From positions 685,425 through 749,424 of the forward strand of contig BCKL01000002.1 in assembly GCA_001600635.1 (NCBI GenBank): a stretch of DNA of 64,000 nt, read 5' to 3'. The number at the start of each line of letters is the position of its first letter. Positions within the stretch are counted from its first letter, which is position 1. Under the pieces are notes generated by a model. It had not been told where the DNA came from. It ran no database searches and saw nothing but the letters and a program-made list of their open reading frames with translations. This DNA comes from Leucosporidium creatinivorum (lineage: Eukaryota > Basidiomycota > Microbotryomycetes > Leucosporidiales > Leucosporidiaceae). The translations under genes were made by a program, and so were the position numbers. Shown in pieces: positions 35,601 through 46,841 of this stretch.

Positions 35601-36479
35601 GAAGTCCGCTTCGCCGACCCTTCCTCCTCCGACTCGCTTCGACGCTTCATCGGCCCTACACCTGATATCAACGAATACTACTTTGACGTCGCCTACGCCA
35701 ACGCGCCCATCCAGTGCGATCAGATGGACCGCACTTGCGCCGTCATGCGCAAGGAGATGAGGTTCGAGAAGACGATGAGCAAGGATGAGGGTAACGAGTA
35801 CAAGCATGTACTTGATGTCGATGGGAATGGCTGGAGTGATAGGTTCCATCGCTTGATGTGAGTGGTGAACGATTGTGAGGACGAGCAGCAGGCTGACCTC
35901 TTGCTTTCGCCGAACAGGGCTTCGAGCTCCCTCGTCTTCAAGAGCACTATCTTCCCCGAGTGGTGGACTCAACGCGTCATGCCTGTACGTTATCTCCATA
36001 TAGCTGACTGTGACACTTCGCTGACTCGCCATACCTCGCGCAGTGGTTCCAGTACGCCACTTCTCCTTCTCGGCGATCTTTCCTCGACCTCGCTGACCCA
36101 CTTCTCCCCACAGCTACATCCCCGTCAAAAGCGACTACAGCGACCTGACGGACGCCGCTGCCTTCTTCATCGGTGCACCAGACGGTACAGGAGCACACGA
36201 CGCCTTAGCCAAGAAGATTGCCTTGAACGGCAAAAAGTGGGCCGCCGAGCATTGGCGAGAAGCAGACATGTACGTTTTGACGGCTCGCTACAGCTCTGCA
36301 CGCGCTAACGTTCTCGCGCTATCTCTTCAGGGCCGCATACCAATTCCGACTATGTGCGTTACCCTCGTCGTCGTACAGCAGCCGAGCCGAGCTGACCTCC
36401 TTCCTCACCCACAGACCTCGAGTTCTCCAGGCTCATCAATCGTGATGAAAAAGGGTCGCATGACTTCACGCTCAACTAG
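32671..36479 (+). CDS. GT90 (CAP10-like) glycosyltransferase, type II membrane protein
   Basis: Ten exons: 32671-34514, 34579-34943, 35012-35228, 35289-35518, 35575-35857, 35918-35984, 36044-36051, 36114-36269, 36331-36353 and 36415-36479 give 1,085 aa. A short cytosolic tail is followed by one membrane segment (residues 51-67, IHPLFLIPVFLVGAYF). A long Pro/Ala-rich then very acidic stalk follows to about residue 570. The CAP10/GT90 catalytic region spans about 590-1085: KPPLGFDKWWRYA, WSKTRMHGDLLCAP, KVLWRGSTKGAW, SSLVFKSTIFPEWW, WFHYIPVKSDYSDLTDAAAF and READMAAYQFRLYLEFSRL. In Cryptococcus such Golgi enzymes include CAP10 and the xylosyltransferase Cxt1, which act on capsule or glycolipid glycans; the donor sugar here is unknown. 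Exon 7 is 8 nt. The stalk is longer than in typical members. Confidence 0.9.
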
Positions 36480-36669
36480 CTGGCTATAGGATAGAGCTTA
36501 CACTGTAACTTACTCGCATGCATAGAGAATCGAGCTTGGGCGGAGCTTCGTCGAGAGCCAGCGAGCGAAATCCGGCTCTGCTTTCTACCAACTTGTCGTC
36601 TCTCGTCCGCCGACCTCTAGCATCTCGCTACTAGCTGTACCTCGTCAGGCCAGCTCTCTACCGCCCAGC

Positions 36670-38405
36670 ATGGTCCTCGCTGCCCCGCCGCTCGACCCAC
36701 AATATCAAGCTCCTTCGCTCTCCTTCTCCGTCACGCCCTCCTCGTCGCACAGTCATGCTCGCAGCGGTACCCTCGTCTTCATGCCAACCACTGCCGGTGC
36801 AGAGGGAGAGCAGCAGGCAGCTCCTCGTGTGATTGAGACGCCCGCCAGCATCGCCTACTCGAGGAAGGGCGCTTTGCCGCATCTCACAAGGGACAACGTG
36901 GCTCGTCTACCGAACGAGATGGTACACCTTTCGCTCGAGCATCTGTGAGTGCTCTGCTGGCTGCCTCGGCGAGCGAGACAGAGCTGACCCCCCGTTTGCC
37001 TTCTCGCTCGCTAGCATGGACTCCGCTAAGCCGACTTTCACCAAAGCGCCATTCTCGCTACACCGCTATGTCGGACTACAGCAGACGAGCAAGCAGAAGC
37101 AGCAGCTGTTGGCCATGGGCTTGCGAGATCCCGTCGACGAGCGCCCAGTTCCTCAGCCAACGGACGCCTTTCTTGTAGCCAATGCATTCCAAGGAGCGGT
37201 CAAGGTGAGTTTCGGAGTTTCTATTCCTCACCAGACTGGCTGACTCCGATGCCCTCAGGTCACGCCCCAAGTCTTCCTCGACGCGACCCTGCCTCGGCCG
37301 CCGGACATGCTCTTCGCTTTCGGAGACGACGTTGCGGGCGAACCGACCGCTAAACGGCTAGAGAAGAGCGTGAGGAGGAGCTTGACGTGGGCGGCAGAGG
37401 TGGCAGACGTCGCAAAGGTTCGGCGTTGCCTGATTCTCCTCGTGTGCGCCGAAATTGACTTCGAGCTCGATTTCACAGGAGCGTACCAACGTCTTCGCAC
37501 CCCTCGTCGGCTCGCACAGCCTACAGGCGAGAACCGAGTACTCCAAGGCGCTCAGAGGCAAGATCACCAGCCGCGCTGCCACCGCCGCCATTCGCGACCT
37601 CGGCGAGCTTCCTATCGACGACTCGATCAGCGGCTACACCCTCTCCATCCCCTCGCTCGAAGCTGGCGGACCTACCACCTCTGAGCTCTTTGTCGCCTCT
37701 CTCGCACCTCTCCCATCATCAAAACCTCGAGTGGTCCTCGCCGCTGCTGGACCTCACGAGATCCTCCGGCTCGTCAAGGACGTCGGTTTGGACCTCTTTA
37801 TCGACGAGTGGTCTTCCTACTGTGCGACTGTAGGCGTCGGACTCGACTTCACCTTCCCCGTTGCCTCCTTCGACTCTCCTTCGGCCTCCTCGCCTCCTCC
37901 CCTTCTTCCCTCCGGCAAGCGCGACATCGGACACTCCTTCTTTGATCTCCACTTCGACCGATCCTTCGTTCCCCTCTCCTCCTCTCCCCTTGCCGATATT
38001 GCAGAAGGCGCCGAGCACCCCTTCGGCCCCGAGCCACCTTCGCGAGCCTACGTCCACCACCTCCTACAAGCCCACGAAATGACTTCGCACGTCATCCTCG
38101 CTTTACACAACCACCTCGTGATGCAAGGCTTCTTCGCCTCGATTCGGAATCTGCTGGCGTTGGGCGACGAGTCGTTCGAGAGGGAGGTCGAGCGGTTCAT
38201 CACAACGTATGAAGAGGTCGAGGCGGATGGCTTGTATCCTTGCGTACGGAGTGCAAAGAGCGAGTGGGCAAGGGTCGACAAAGAGCGCGGGAAGGGTAGC
38301 TTGAAGGAAAAGCTGAGGCTCGACGAGGTTGAGGCTGAGATGATGGAGGGCAAGGAGCAGATGGCGGTCTCGGAAGCAGCTCTAAAGGCTCCCTTAGAAG
38401 CATAG
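36670..38405 (+). CDS. Queuine tRNA-ribosyltransferase accessory subunit 2 (QTRT2/QTRTD1)
   Basis: Exons 36670-36944, 37015-37204, 37259-37417 and 37479-38405 give 516 aa. Landmarks are TPASIAYSRKGALPHLTRDN, ERTNVFAPLVGSHSLQARTE, KPRVVLAAAGPHEILRLVKD, SRAYVHHLLQAHEMTSHVIL and ALHNHLVMQGFFASIRNLLA. These match QTRT2, which pairs with QTRT1 to swap guanine 34 for queuine in tRNAs with GUN anticodons; in other species it associates with the mitochondrial outer membrane. QTRT proteins usually carry a CxCxxC zinc motif just before the YTRAYLHHLL-like segment. Here the block between FVPL and SRAYVHHLL contains no cysteine at all, and it lies inside one uninterrupted exon. The His of ALHNH is kept. 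The protein may be structural only. Confidence 0.88.
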
Positions 38406-38542
38406 ACGTTAGACAGGATTTGAATGTTATCTATTAGAGCGCATCTACCGCTCACTGCTGAATACTGTATACGTCACGTCGGTCGAGCTCAGCTTGGCTT
38501 CCTTCGCCGAGGTGACTCCATCAGTGAGAACAACGAGGTGCT

Positions 38543-40119
38543 CTATTGCTTAGCGACGCGACTTCTTAGTACTCGCTGTCCCTCTACCTCTACACTCGTG
38601 CTCTCAGCCACTTCAGTGACTTCCTCCTTGCCCTTCGTCGCCTCACCCTCCTCCTTTCTCGGCTTATCATCGTCGCTGGCATCGTCGAACGCCCAGAGCT
38701 GAGCGATCTCGCCTCGTACGAGTGCACAGAGGGTCACGCTGCCGATACAGGCCGGCGAGAGGTACAGCAGGGCAGGTTGCGCCGCTTTGAAGGTGTGCAT
38801 CACGAAAACGGTCGTGACGAGCCCTGCAGAACGTTAGCGTCAGTAAGATTCGCGGAGAGGACCGAGGTCAAGCTCACCGAGAATGTAGGCGATGAAGACG
38901 GTGTAGAAGTAGGGACGAGCAAAGTTGGACGAGGGCCGAGGCGGAGGATTGGCCTTGAGCGCGCGAGAGTAGTCGAACCGCAGGGCGAGAGCGACAAAAA
39001 TACTGTAAGATGGGGTTAGGTAAGCTTGCGCATTAGATCTGATGCACCTGGTAGCTTACCCCGGCAGCACAATGTCGCCCAAGCCGAGCAGGGAGAAACC
39101 CGAGGCAGCAGCAAGATCTCGGGGGAAGGTGACCTTGATGGGCGCGTCGAGGTTGGTGGCGACGGTGACCATTACGTCCGCGCCGAAGACAGCTGTAGAC
39201 CCGAAGACCCACCTGCAGGAGGAAACAGAGGGAAGGGAGGAGAGGCAAGACAGCGACGAGAGGGTCAGCTTCGGTCGAGACAACACCGCTCAGCGTACAA
39301 GACAAGCTGCCGTGTTGCAACAGCGAGCTCCGCCCAGCGTGCACTCGACACCCGGTTCTATCCTCCACGCCAATACTCACCAAATGTCGTAGAGGAAGAG
39401 GAGAGCGAGCAGCGCCGAGCCAGTGAAGAACGAGTCCAAGCGAAGAAGGGAGATAGCGTTGAAGGCGAAGGACAGAGCGAGGAGGTTGGAAACGATCCAG
39501 TGTGGGTAGTAGTGCTGAGATGCCGCGAGAACGACAGCGAGGACGATAGCGCCGAGGTGAACGAGGTTGGCGCTGCCGGTGGCCTTCTCCTCCTTGTTCT
39601 TGTGCAGCGAGAGCTTCCACTGCGAAAGTAGGAGCGTGTGAGATATAGGCTCTTCCTTGCTGTAGGCTATAACTCACCATGCTCAGTCCCTTCCACCTCT
39701 CCTCGCTCGTCGCCGCCTGCACCGCAGCAATCGCCAGTCGAGCCGTCGCTCCTACACCCATGATGCTCATGTACCCTCCGATGATACGGTTGATCCAGAT
39801 CTTGGGAAGATATTGAAAGCAGAGATACAGGCCGAAGAGCACGACGCTGCCGAGGATGGGGAAGGTGTAGGCGTCCTCCTTGGTGAGGCGGTCAATCTCC
39901 TCGTCTTCCTCTTCCGCATCGTGCGAAGCGTCCTCCTTGATCCCCTGGTAAGCTCTGAGCCGCCTCTTGGCCTCCTTGGGCATCTGCAAGCGGAGGTCAG
40001 CCTGCGCTCGAAGCTTGAAAGGGCACGACGCGCACCCTGAGAGAACTATGAGCCCCTGCCACGATTGGGAGCAGTGCCATGACCAGCAGAGCACCATATG
40101 CTCGATATTCTCCCGTCAT
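38543..40119 (-). CDS. Signal peptide peptidase (presenilin-type intramembrane aspartyl protease)
   Basis: Exons 40119-40036, 39983-39678, 39619-39381, 39212-39060, 39002-38878 and 38823-38543 give 395 aa. All three family motifs are present: YDIWWVFG (catalytic Asp at about 208), GLGDIVLPG (GxGD, catalytic Asp at about 256) and QPALLYL (PAL motif at about 317). Multiple hydrophobic segments match the nine-helix SPP fold. SPP cleaves leftover signal peptides and tail-anchored substrates inside the ER membrane. A charged loop with EEEDEEIDRL lies near residue 50. The C-terminus is acidic then basic (QRVLRSRVAKQ) with no KKXX retrieval signal. The start at 40119 is the first in-frame ATG; a hydrophobic open stretch upstream to about 40200 has no ATG and follows a stop. 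Confidence 0.92.
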
Positions 40120-40370
40120 CGCGGCCGAGTCGAGGAAGAGCACGAGGAGAAGTGAGGAGAGGAAGCGAAGGAGCGGCGCGTCGATTCCGGCGTAGACCAC
40201 GTCGGTTCGACATTACTCTCATCAGCCTCGCACTTGCCAGTAAGTTCAGAGCCTAGTTGCGATATACGTGTACAACAAAATGAAGCTGCGTCCATAACCC
40301 CTAAAGTCCATTTTGATGTTGGCCCTGCCCTCCGCCGAGCCCGGTTGACCTCAACGCCGCACGTCCTGCC

Positions 40371-43300
40371 CTACTTGCCAATCATCGCCCATACCGCCGT
40401 AAAGCAGCTGACCGACTCAGGCTTGGCGAGTCGCTCGCCAGTGACCTGGTCGCGCCAGATGCCGTCCGTGTCGACTCGGCCGTACTTCTCGGTGGACTGG
40501 TTGGTGCGAAGCTGGTCCATCCAGTCGGCGACGAGTTGAGGGTCGTCAATCATGATGTTGGTCTCTTGCGAATGCATGAACGATTGCGTATCGCTGTCGG
40601 AGGAGAGGGAGGTCAGCGAGAAGAGCGAGGTCGTCAAGGAAGGAGTGACGAACAGGTTGCCGTTACCGACGATGGCGCACTGGCCGTCGACCGACATGAA
40701 CTTGACGTGGCAGTTGCGAGACTTGTGCACAGCGTTGAGCGGCTTCATTTGGTCCTTGCCTGCGGAGAGGGAGAAGATGGGTAAGTGACGAGCTCGACGA
40801 ATCGAAGTCGTGCAGCTCACCAGTGTACCAGAAGACGTGGAGGTTGTGCTGCTTGTTGAGCTTGGTCAAGCGCTTGTACAGACGGAATACGACCTCCTGC
40901 TCGGCGAAACTGGGTCAGCGAGTTGCTCTTCGGCTCTTGGCGCGGCCAACGCACCTCATTTGTTCCGCCTTGGAAGGGAACACTCTCCCCCTTGTCGTTG
41001 AAGCCCAATCCGAGAATCATAGTGACGGGGATACCCTTCTTGTCCTTCCCACCGCGCGAGCAGGCGTCGATGACCCCTCGGACGATGGGAGCGGCGTTGA
41101 GAGTCGGGGTTTGGCTGTAGCAGGTCAAAGTCAGCTCTCGACGGTCGGCGAGGCAAGCAGACACCTCTCGACTCACATGAAGACGTCCCGCTCGGCGTGG
41201 CGGAGGGCAGCCAGCCAAGCAGCGGCTTGGGGGACTCGGAAGTCATTGTGGCCGGGTGCACCGTGAGGACGTCGGTTGACGAGGGCGATGGCTGAGCACG
41301 AGAAAGCGAAGTCAGCTCGCGAAGTAAAACAGACGCCGAATAGGTCGCTCACGGAACGGCTCGTGCGCCCTGTGCAGCATGTGAGGCTTGAAGTCGTCGA
41401 TGAGACTGTCGTCGTGGATGGCGGCTTCGATCTTGGCAAGAGCTCCGGCGTTCAGCGACTTGGAGAGAGCTTGGAGGCGAACGCTGCCCCTCGACTGAAC
41501 ACGCTGAGCTAATTCCTCCGGCGTCAGCGAGGGAGAGCCTCCGGGCGAGCCAGGAGCGACTGAGGCGGGAGCGAGGTTAGCGACAGCGCGTCGAGCGAAG
41601 GTAAAGACGACAGCAACCTACGAAGAGTTGGTGAAGTCGCAGGTGGTGGGGATGCCGACTCGACGAGTGTAGACGGACCCGAAGCCTCGCTCGGCGGCGC
41701 CGTAAGCTCGTGCTCTTCCCTTCCGACATCGTCCGCTGCTGCTCCATGAGCCATCGCCGCCGCTGCTGGCGGGTGGTACGTCTCTCCCATCGCCCTTGCC
41801 TTCTCTTCCCTCGCCCTCTCCACCAAATGCTGCACGAGGTTGGCGAAACCTCCTCCTCCTTGCGGGCGGTGAGCTGCCTGACGGGTATGTGGCTGCGCAG
41901 ATCCATCGGGGTGGCGCTCCGCCTGCCACCAAGCGGGCGTCGAGGTATCGGTGGAATCGAGCTGAGCCTGTTGATCCGCCCTGCTCTGACGGCCGAGGAG
42001 GAGACGAGCTGCCTTGGCTGCTTTGGCGATGTCGATGTGCTCGAGGAAGGGGTTTTCGTCGGAGAAGGTGTACTTGAATGGTTTGGTGGGGTCGGAGTTG
42101 GGTGATGGCGAGGCGAGGCAAGGGAGCTTGGGGTTCAGCGACTCGTGCCAGCTGCGAAGGCTAAAGTCAGCGAACGAGCTGTCGTGGCGAAGAGTGCAGA
42201 CCTACGAGATGAGGAGGGTATCGTAGAGGGAGTCGACCACAGGCCCTTCGATGTGGACCATCATCTTCGAAACGCGAGAGTTCGTCAGCCAAGGTCGACG
42301 AGGAATTGGAATGGCAGGCTCGGCTCACCTCGACGTTCGGCCGATCTTGAATGTTGTTGCTGTTGAGAAGAGCAATCTTGCGATCCACGACCATAGCCTT
42401 CTGGTGGAAGGTACCTGCGAAAAGCTCCCACTGTCAGCTGCTGGCTCAGCGTCGCACAGAAGGGCGAGCACGGCTCACCGAGTAGCGGGCGATGGAAGTT
42501 GATGACTTCGAGCGAGAGGTTCGGTACCGCCTCCGGTGCGGGAAGGTTCAACTTGGTCCAGACAGCGGGCGAGACGAGGACGTGGTTGCTGTTGAGGATA
42601 TTGATCAGCGATTGCTTCCGCTTTCGGCGTTCGGGAGGGAGCTCACTGCCACAGCTGCTTCACGGCTCCACGATCCCACATGACCTTGACGACAATCTTC
42701 TCGCCGTTGCGCTTGCCGATACGCTCGTTGAGCTCGAGTAATGCGCCAGCGATAGCGTTGACCGAGTCTGAGGGTCTGCGCACGGACGAGGTTAGCATGA
42801 CGTTCGGCGGCGGAAATGGCGGGCTGGAGAAGGCTCACTGCCAGTAGTCTGTAAGAGGGCGCAGGGTCAGTCTATCTCAAACGCTCGAATCAAGCTGCAA
42901 GACTCACTGGTCACTAGGAAAATCTCCTTCTCGGCCAAGACGACTACGAAGGAGGAGCGAAGCGAAAGGTCGCAAGCGAGAGATGAGCTCAGGTCGAGCA
43001 CAGCAGAATAGCGGAAGCTCACTGCAATCAGCGTAGTGGCGCATAATGTCGGGAATGGTCGATACGATGGACAGCGGGATGGTTCCCGAAGTGCCGAGCA
43101 GCGCAGGGGAGACGACGCCGGCGAGAGGATCCCGAGTGAGGCACATGAGGACGTCGGCGTACATCTGAGTAGAGCAGGGATGTCAGCGAGGTTCTTTGTA
43201 CGATGTTGTGCTCGCTCACCTTCAGGAAGAGGTCACTCGGTCGTCGAGGGAAGTCGCCTCGTTGGGCGGCTTGGTCGAGCTCGTCCTGAGTCCACTCGCG

Positions 43301-43568
43301 GCCCTGTAGCTCGTTGAGGGTCAGCTACCGCTACAGCGAGGAGAGGGAAGGCAAAACTCACGTGTATCAGATCATACTTGATGTAGAATCGACGGTAGAA
43401 GCGCTTGAAGAACCAGGGCTTGGGAAACAGCTTGAGCGCGGCCTTCTTGGGCGAGAGATTCGAGTTCTGAGCTAACGCATGCGAGACCGTATGCTCCTTG
43501 TTACCAAATAGGCTCAACGGCGGGAACGGCAGCGGCGCTGGAAGATGAGGAGCGGCGGGAGCAGACAT
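40371..43568 (-). CDS. Phospholipase D-like protein with two HKD motifs
   Basis: Sixteen exons: 43568-43362, 43303-43220, 43164-43023, 42943-42908, 42848-42839, 42775-42647, 42588-42479, 42414-42329, 42264-42206, 42151-41622, 41559-41353, 41291-41177, 41114-40955, 40896-40821, 40759-40654 and 40593-40371 give 759 aa. Two complete HKD half-sites are visible: HQKAMVVD followed by SNNIQDRPNVE (about residue 243), and HVKFMSVD followed by GNGNLDTQSFMHSQETN (about 668). Between them lies a roughly 170-residue disordered insert (SEASGPSTLVESASPPPATS). There is no PX or PH domain, so it is not Spo14/PLD1. The family includes fungal PLD/nuclease and cardiolipin-synthase-like enzymes, and its substrate is unknown. 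Exon 5 is 10 nt (within NYWQPSDSV). Confidence 0.88.
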
Positions 43569-44352
43569 GGCTGGGCGGTGCTCCTCAGGGTCTTGAGTTG
43601 AGTGTGGGGGGTTGGCTGAGGCTCTGCTGAGGCGGGTACAGAGAGCAGCAGGTTGTGGGCGAGTGCGACTACTTGCAGAGCCGTGCAAGCCGAGTAACGG
43701 CGCGAGTCGAGAAGAGCGAAAACGAGGAGGAGGGAGAGAGACGGAGCGCGCTTCGAGCGCGGAGGGAGAGAGACGGAGCGCGCTTCGAGCGCCTCGCAGT
43801 GCGAAAGACGTCAAGAGGAGTGCGCAGCTCGGTTTTCATGAGCAAGTTCGACCGAGCTTTTTAGGCGCTGTAGCGCATGCTTCGAGGACTGAGCCTCCTT
43901 CCCTCGGACTCTTCCTCCAGACGAGCGCCGAACCTCCTGCGCATGACAGCTCGCGAGATACTTGGCGTAGCAAGACTTGTACAGCCGGTGAGCTTGGGGG
44001 CGTAGTAAGATTATTCAAATTAGATGGGCGAAAAGAAGCAGCCTGCACGCGCCCTTCTCTAGCCTCGCTCCTCCTTCGCCGACTCAAGCTCGGCGTTGCT
44101 GAGCGTACCGTGGCTGGCGATGGAGGAGCCAGCCCTTGACCCCAGGCGCTGGTAGGGAGGCTGGATATCAATTGAAAGAAACGTCCTCGTGTTCAAGCTG
44201 GTGCAGTGGAAGAGCTATGAGGAGCCGAGCCGACCGAGCCCAGCAGCTCTCCCTCGCCGTTCTGACACTTTCTCAGCACTGATGACCTGCCTTTGTTACA
44301 GATGGTGGTCCTGCTGTAGCTTTTCCCGAGAGTCCTTGTGTCTGTTGCTCTT
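43569..44352. other. Intergenic: PLD-like gene promoter and ATX1 3' flank
   Basis: About 780 bp between two leftward genes. It holds a perfect 32-bp tandem duplication at 43729-43792 and no recognisable gene. Confidence 0.45.
43729..43792. repeat. 32-bp perfect tandem duplication
   Basis: Units 43729-43760 and 43761-43792 are identical; each begins GGAGGGAGAGAGACGG and ends CTTCGAGCGC. It lies 160 bp upstream of the PLD-like start. Confidence 0.8.
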
Positions 44353-44776
44353 CTATGCCGTGATGGTCTCGCCTGACTTGACCTCCTTGCCCGTCTTCTT
44401 GATCTTGGCGAGGATATCGTCGTAGGGTACAGTGGTGGTGACGAGGACTTCTTGCTTCTCCAGCGAGATGTCGTACGAGCTGACGCCTGTAGTGAGGTGC
44501 GGCGGGTGAGTAAGCTGCTGCTGCTGCTGCACGGGCGAGGGAGCGAATGCAGCGTACCCTCAGTCTTCTTGAGGACACGGTCGACGGCGCCCGAGCAGCC
44601 GGAGCAGGTCATGACCTGTTGCATGAGCCGAGACACTCGTTAGCAGGCGTTTGAGCTTGTATGAGCTGACGAGACGGGCGACGGACGACGTTGAACTTGT
44701 AGGTGGCCTGTTGAAGAGCAGTCGAACGTTAGCTGAGCTACAGAGCTGTAGAAGAGTGAGAGCGCACCTCTGACAT
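44353..44776 (-). CDS. ATX1: Copper metallochaperone Atx1
   Basis: Four exons: 44776-44768 (9 nt), 44707-44687 (21 nt), 44615-44558 and 44486-44353 give 73 aa, the same length as yeast Atx1. The protein starts MSEATYKFNVVMTCSGCSGA, with the MTCSGC copper site, and continues VDRVLKK, YDISLEKQEVLV, PYDDILAKIKKTGKEVKSGE. It has a single ferredoxin-like HMA domain with the Lys-rich face (KKTGKEVK) that docks on its target. Atx1 carries Cu(I) through the cytosol to the Ccc2-type P-ATPase of the Golgi for multicopper oxidases. The second intron uses a GTCCGT donor, chosen because it alone gives the family sequence FNVVMTC. An Mso1-like gene diverges upstream. Confidence 0.93.
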
Positions 44777-45229
44777 GGTACTCTGCGACAAGTGAAGCGA
44801 TGTAGTCGGAGCTGAAGGAGCTGACCGAGCTGGCGACTTGCTCGCTTTCGCACAGGACCCCTCTCTTGTCTCCCGCGTCAAACCGCTCGTCTCGTCTCGT
44901 CTCTCGTACAGCAATCTCGGCCTCACAGTCTCGAACCGTCTGCCATGTCCCTCGTCGGCATGTCATCCACCAACAGGGCGGCAAGGGCTCTCGCTGGTGG
45001 ATTCCCTCTTCCGGCCAACTCCTCAATCCGGTCATTTCTTACTCGCCCTTCAACAAAGGAATAGTCGCCGAATAGTACTTTGTAACAGCAGCTCACAGAG
45101 CTCTCGATCCCAGCGCCTTGGAGCTGGGCCTCCAGCCCTCGCGGCCAGTCACTCGCATCGTGAGGCGACCCTCTTTCGCTTGGCTTCCTCCGCCTCTTGC
45201 CATCTCGCAACACACCACCGCTAGGCAGC
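44777..45229. promoter_or_regulatory. Divergent promoter region, ATX1 and Mso1-like gene
   Basis: About 450 bp between start codons at 44776 (-) and 45230 (+). No exon is supported here. Confidence 0.45.
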
Positions 45230-46529
45230 ATGTTCAACTCTAGCTATTCTGTCTCACCCAACGCGCCCCAGCACTCACGCTTCCACTACGACGAAGCGCC
45301 GGCGCCAGAGGAGCGTTCGGCTTCGAGTCGCTACCAGGACGACTACCAGCAAGGCGGAGATCGCTACCACCAACAGCAACAGCAACACTCGCAACACTCC
45401 TACTCCAACCGCCACAGCCCTCCATCTCGCCCTTCACGCGACGATCGCGCACCCCTCTCCTCATCATCTCCGATCCAATCCTCCATCTCCCTCCGCCGCA
45501 AATCCCAGCAAGACTGGGCTCGCCCTCGAGGAGCATCAGGATCTTCTCTTCGTCCCGGACCTCAGCCGACCCAGCGTCAAGCTCCACGGCCCGTCGACGA
45601 GAACTCGGCGGTCCTCGAAAGGATGGCGGCGGCTGGATGGACGGGCGTGGGTGGCGGATCGTCGAGCGGGCATGGAGATGATGATGGCTATAGCTATAGT
45701 GGGAGCATGGATTCGGGTTATGGGTCGGCTCATGGTGGTGATGAGGGAAAACTGGGAGGGCTTGGGAGTTGGTCGGCGCTGAAGAAGGCCGTCGGACTCG
45801 GTGATGAGGATGGTCGTAAGTTCCTTCCCCTTACCGAGCTATCTCCGCCTTCTCCGCTAGCACCAACGAAGTACCTTGCATGAGGAACGGCGACTGACCC
45901 TCGGTCACTACTCCCCTAAGCAGACGCTTCTGGTTACTCGACGCCCATCGCGGCACCCAAGTCGGCTCAAGGATCGCACTACTGGGACAAGCTTACCACC
46001 AAGCTCACGACGACCGTCTCTCAGTGGACGGACGAGGACGACAGCAAGGTCGGCGAGGATGGCGAGACGAAGCTCGGCCGAGCGATTCGAGAGTGAGTTT
46101 CGATAATGGTTGCCGAGCAACGACGCTCTGTGCTGATCTACTTCTGTCGCTCTCCCTGCATACAGATACCACTTCTCCCGCGCCCTCTCTATCGAAGACA
46201 TCCCCGAGTGGCTCTTCACCCCTGCCGAGCTCGCAGCCCGCCGCAACAGGCGCCAGCCTCCTCCCTCCCCCTCCTCCCGGCGAAAATCCACCTTCCGCAG
46301 CAGCCGCCACGACGACGGCGAGCCCTCCATGGCTGCCGTTCGCTCCGCAGGGAGGAAGGCATCTCGCGTTCCATTGACCAGGGAAGGAGGATCAGGCATG
46401 TCGGCGAGGACGAAGATGGAGAGCGCTGAGGAGGGGCCGACGGGGACGGGCGTGAGGGCCGGCGCGGGCGGGGGAGGGAGAGCGGCGGACAAGCTGAGGG
46501 CGATGAGGGAGGCGAAGAGGGTTCGTTGA
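45230..46529 (+). CDS. Mso1-like protein (Sec1-binding region type), tentative
   Basis: Exons 45230-45815, 45924-46092 and 46166-46529 give 372 aa. Residues 1-195 are disordered and Q/S/H/G-rich. A conserved core spans about 217-270: SHYWDKLTTKLTTTVSQWTD, DGETKLGRAIREYHFSRAL and IEDIPEWLFTPAEL. The pattern of a Trp-anchored helix, DGE..., a second helix and a final hydrophobic/Pro-Trp-Leu stop resembles the Sec1-binding region of Mso1, which works with the SM protein Sec1 at sites of exocytosis. The resemblance is by eye and could be wrong. The C-terminus is Gly/Arg-rich and basic (DKLRAMREAKRVR). Earlier start codons in the frame are not ATG, so the ATG at 45230 was chosen. Confidence 0.5.
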
Positions 46530-46841
46530 GCGGAGCGGAGAGGCTGCCGGTCAGCCTCAGACTCTCGGTGTACATGTTCTCGAGCGGGTTGTCGTAGTGC
46601 TCTTCTTACCCCTCCGTCTTTCTCTGCAAGGTGCGAATGCCCTCAGCTCATGGTCAAACGTCCCGCTCGGCGAAGGCTCGGCATTCTGCTCTCGCTGTTT
46701 CTCGCCTGCTCGTTCAATGTGGAGTCAATCAGCCTTTACAACAACATGCTATCTAAATGTCTAGTCTACAAGATCAATAAAGAAGGTGCACTCTATCCCT
46801 AAGACTAAGCAACCCGGTCGCCGAACCTCGCCCTCCGTCCC
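46530..46841. other. Convergent intergenic, includes inner end of inverted-repeat arm 2
   Basis: This is the 3' flank of the Mso1-like gene and of coiled-coil copy 2. From 46666 on it is homologous to the 3' flank of copy 1. Confidence 0.5.

Noticed and set aside
40120-40200. Upstream hydrophobic extension of the signal peptide peptidase
   Set aside because: The frame has no ATG before a TAA stop upstream, so translation from 40119 is simpler.
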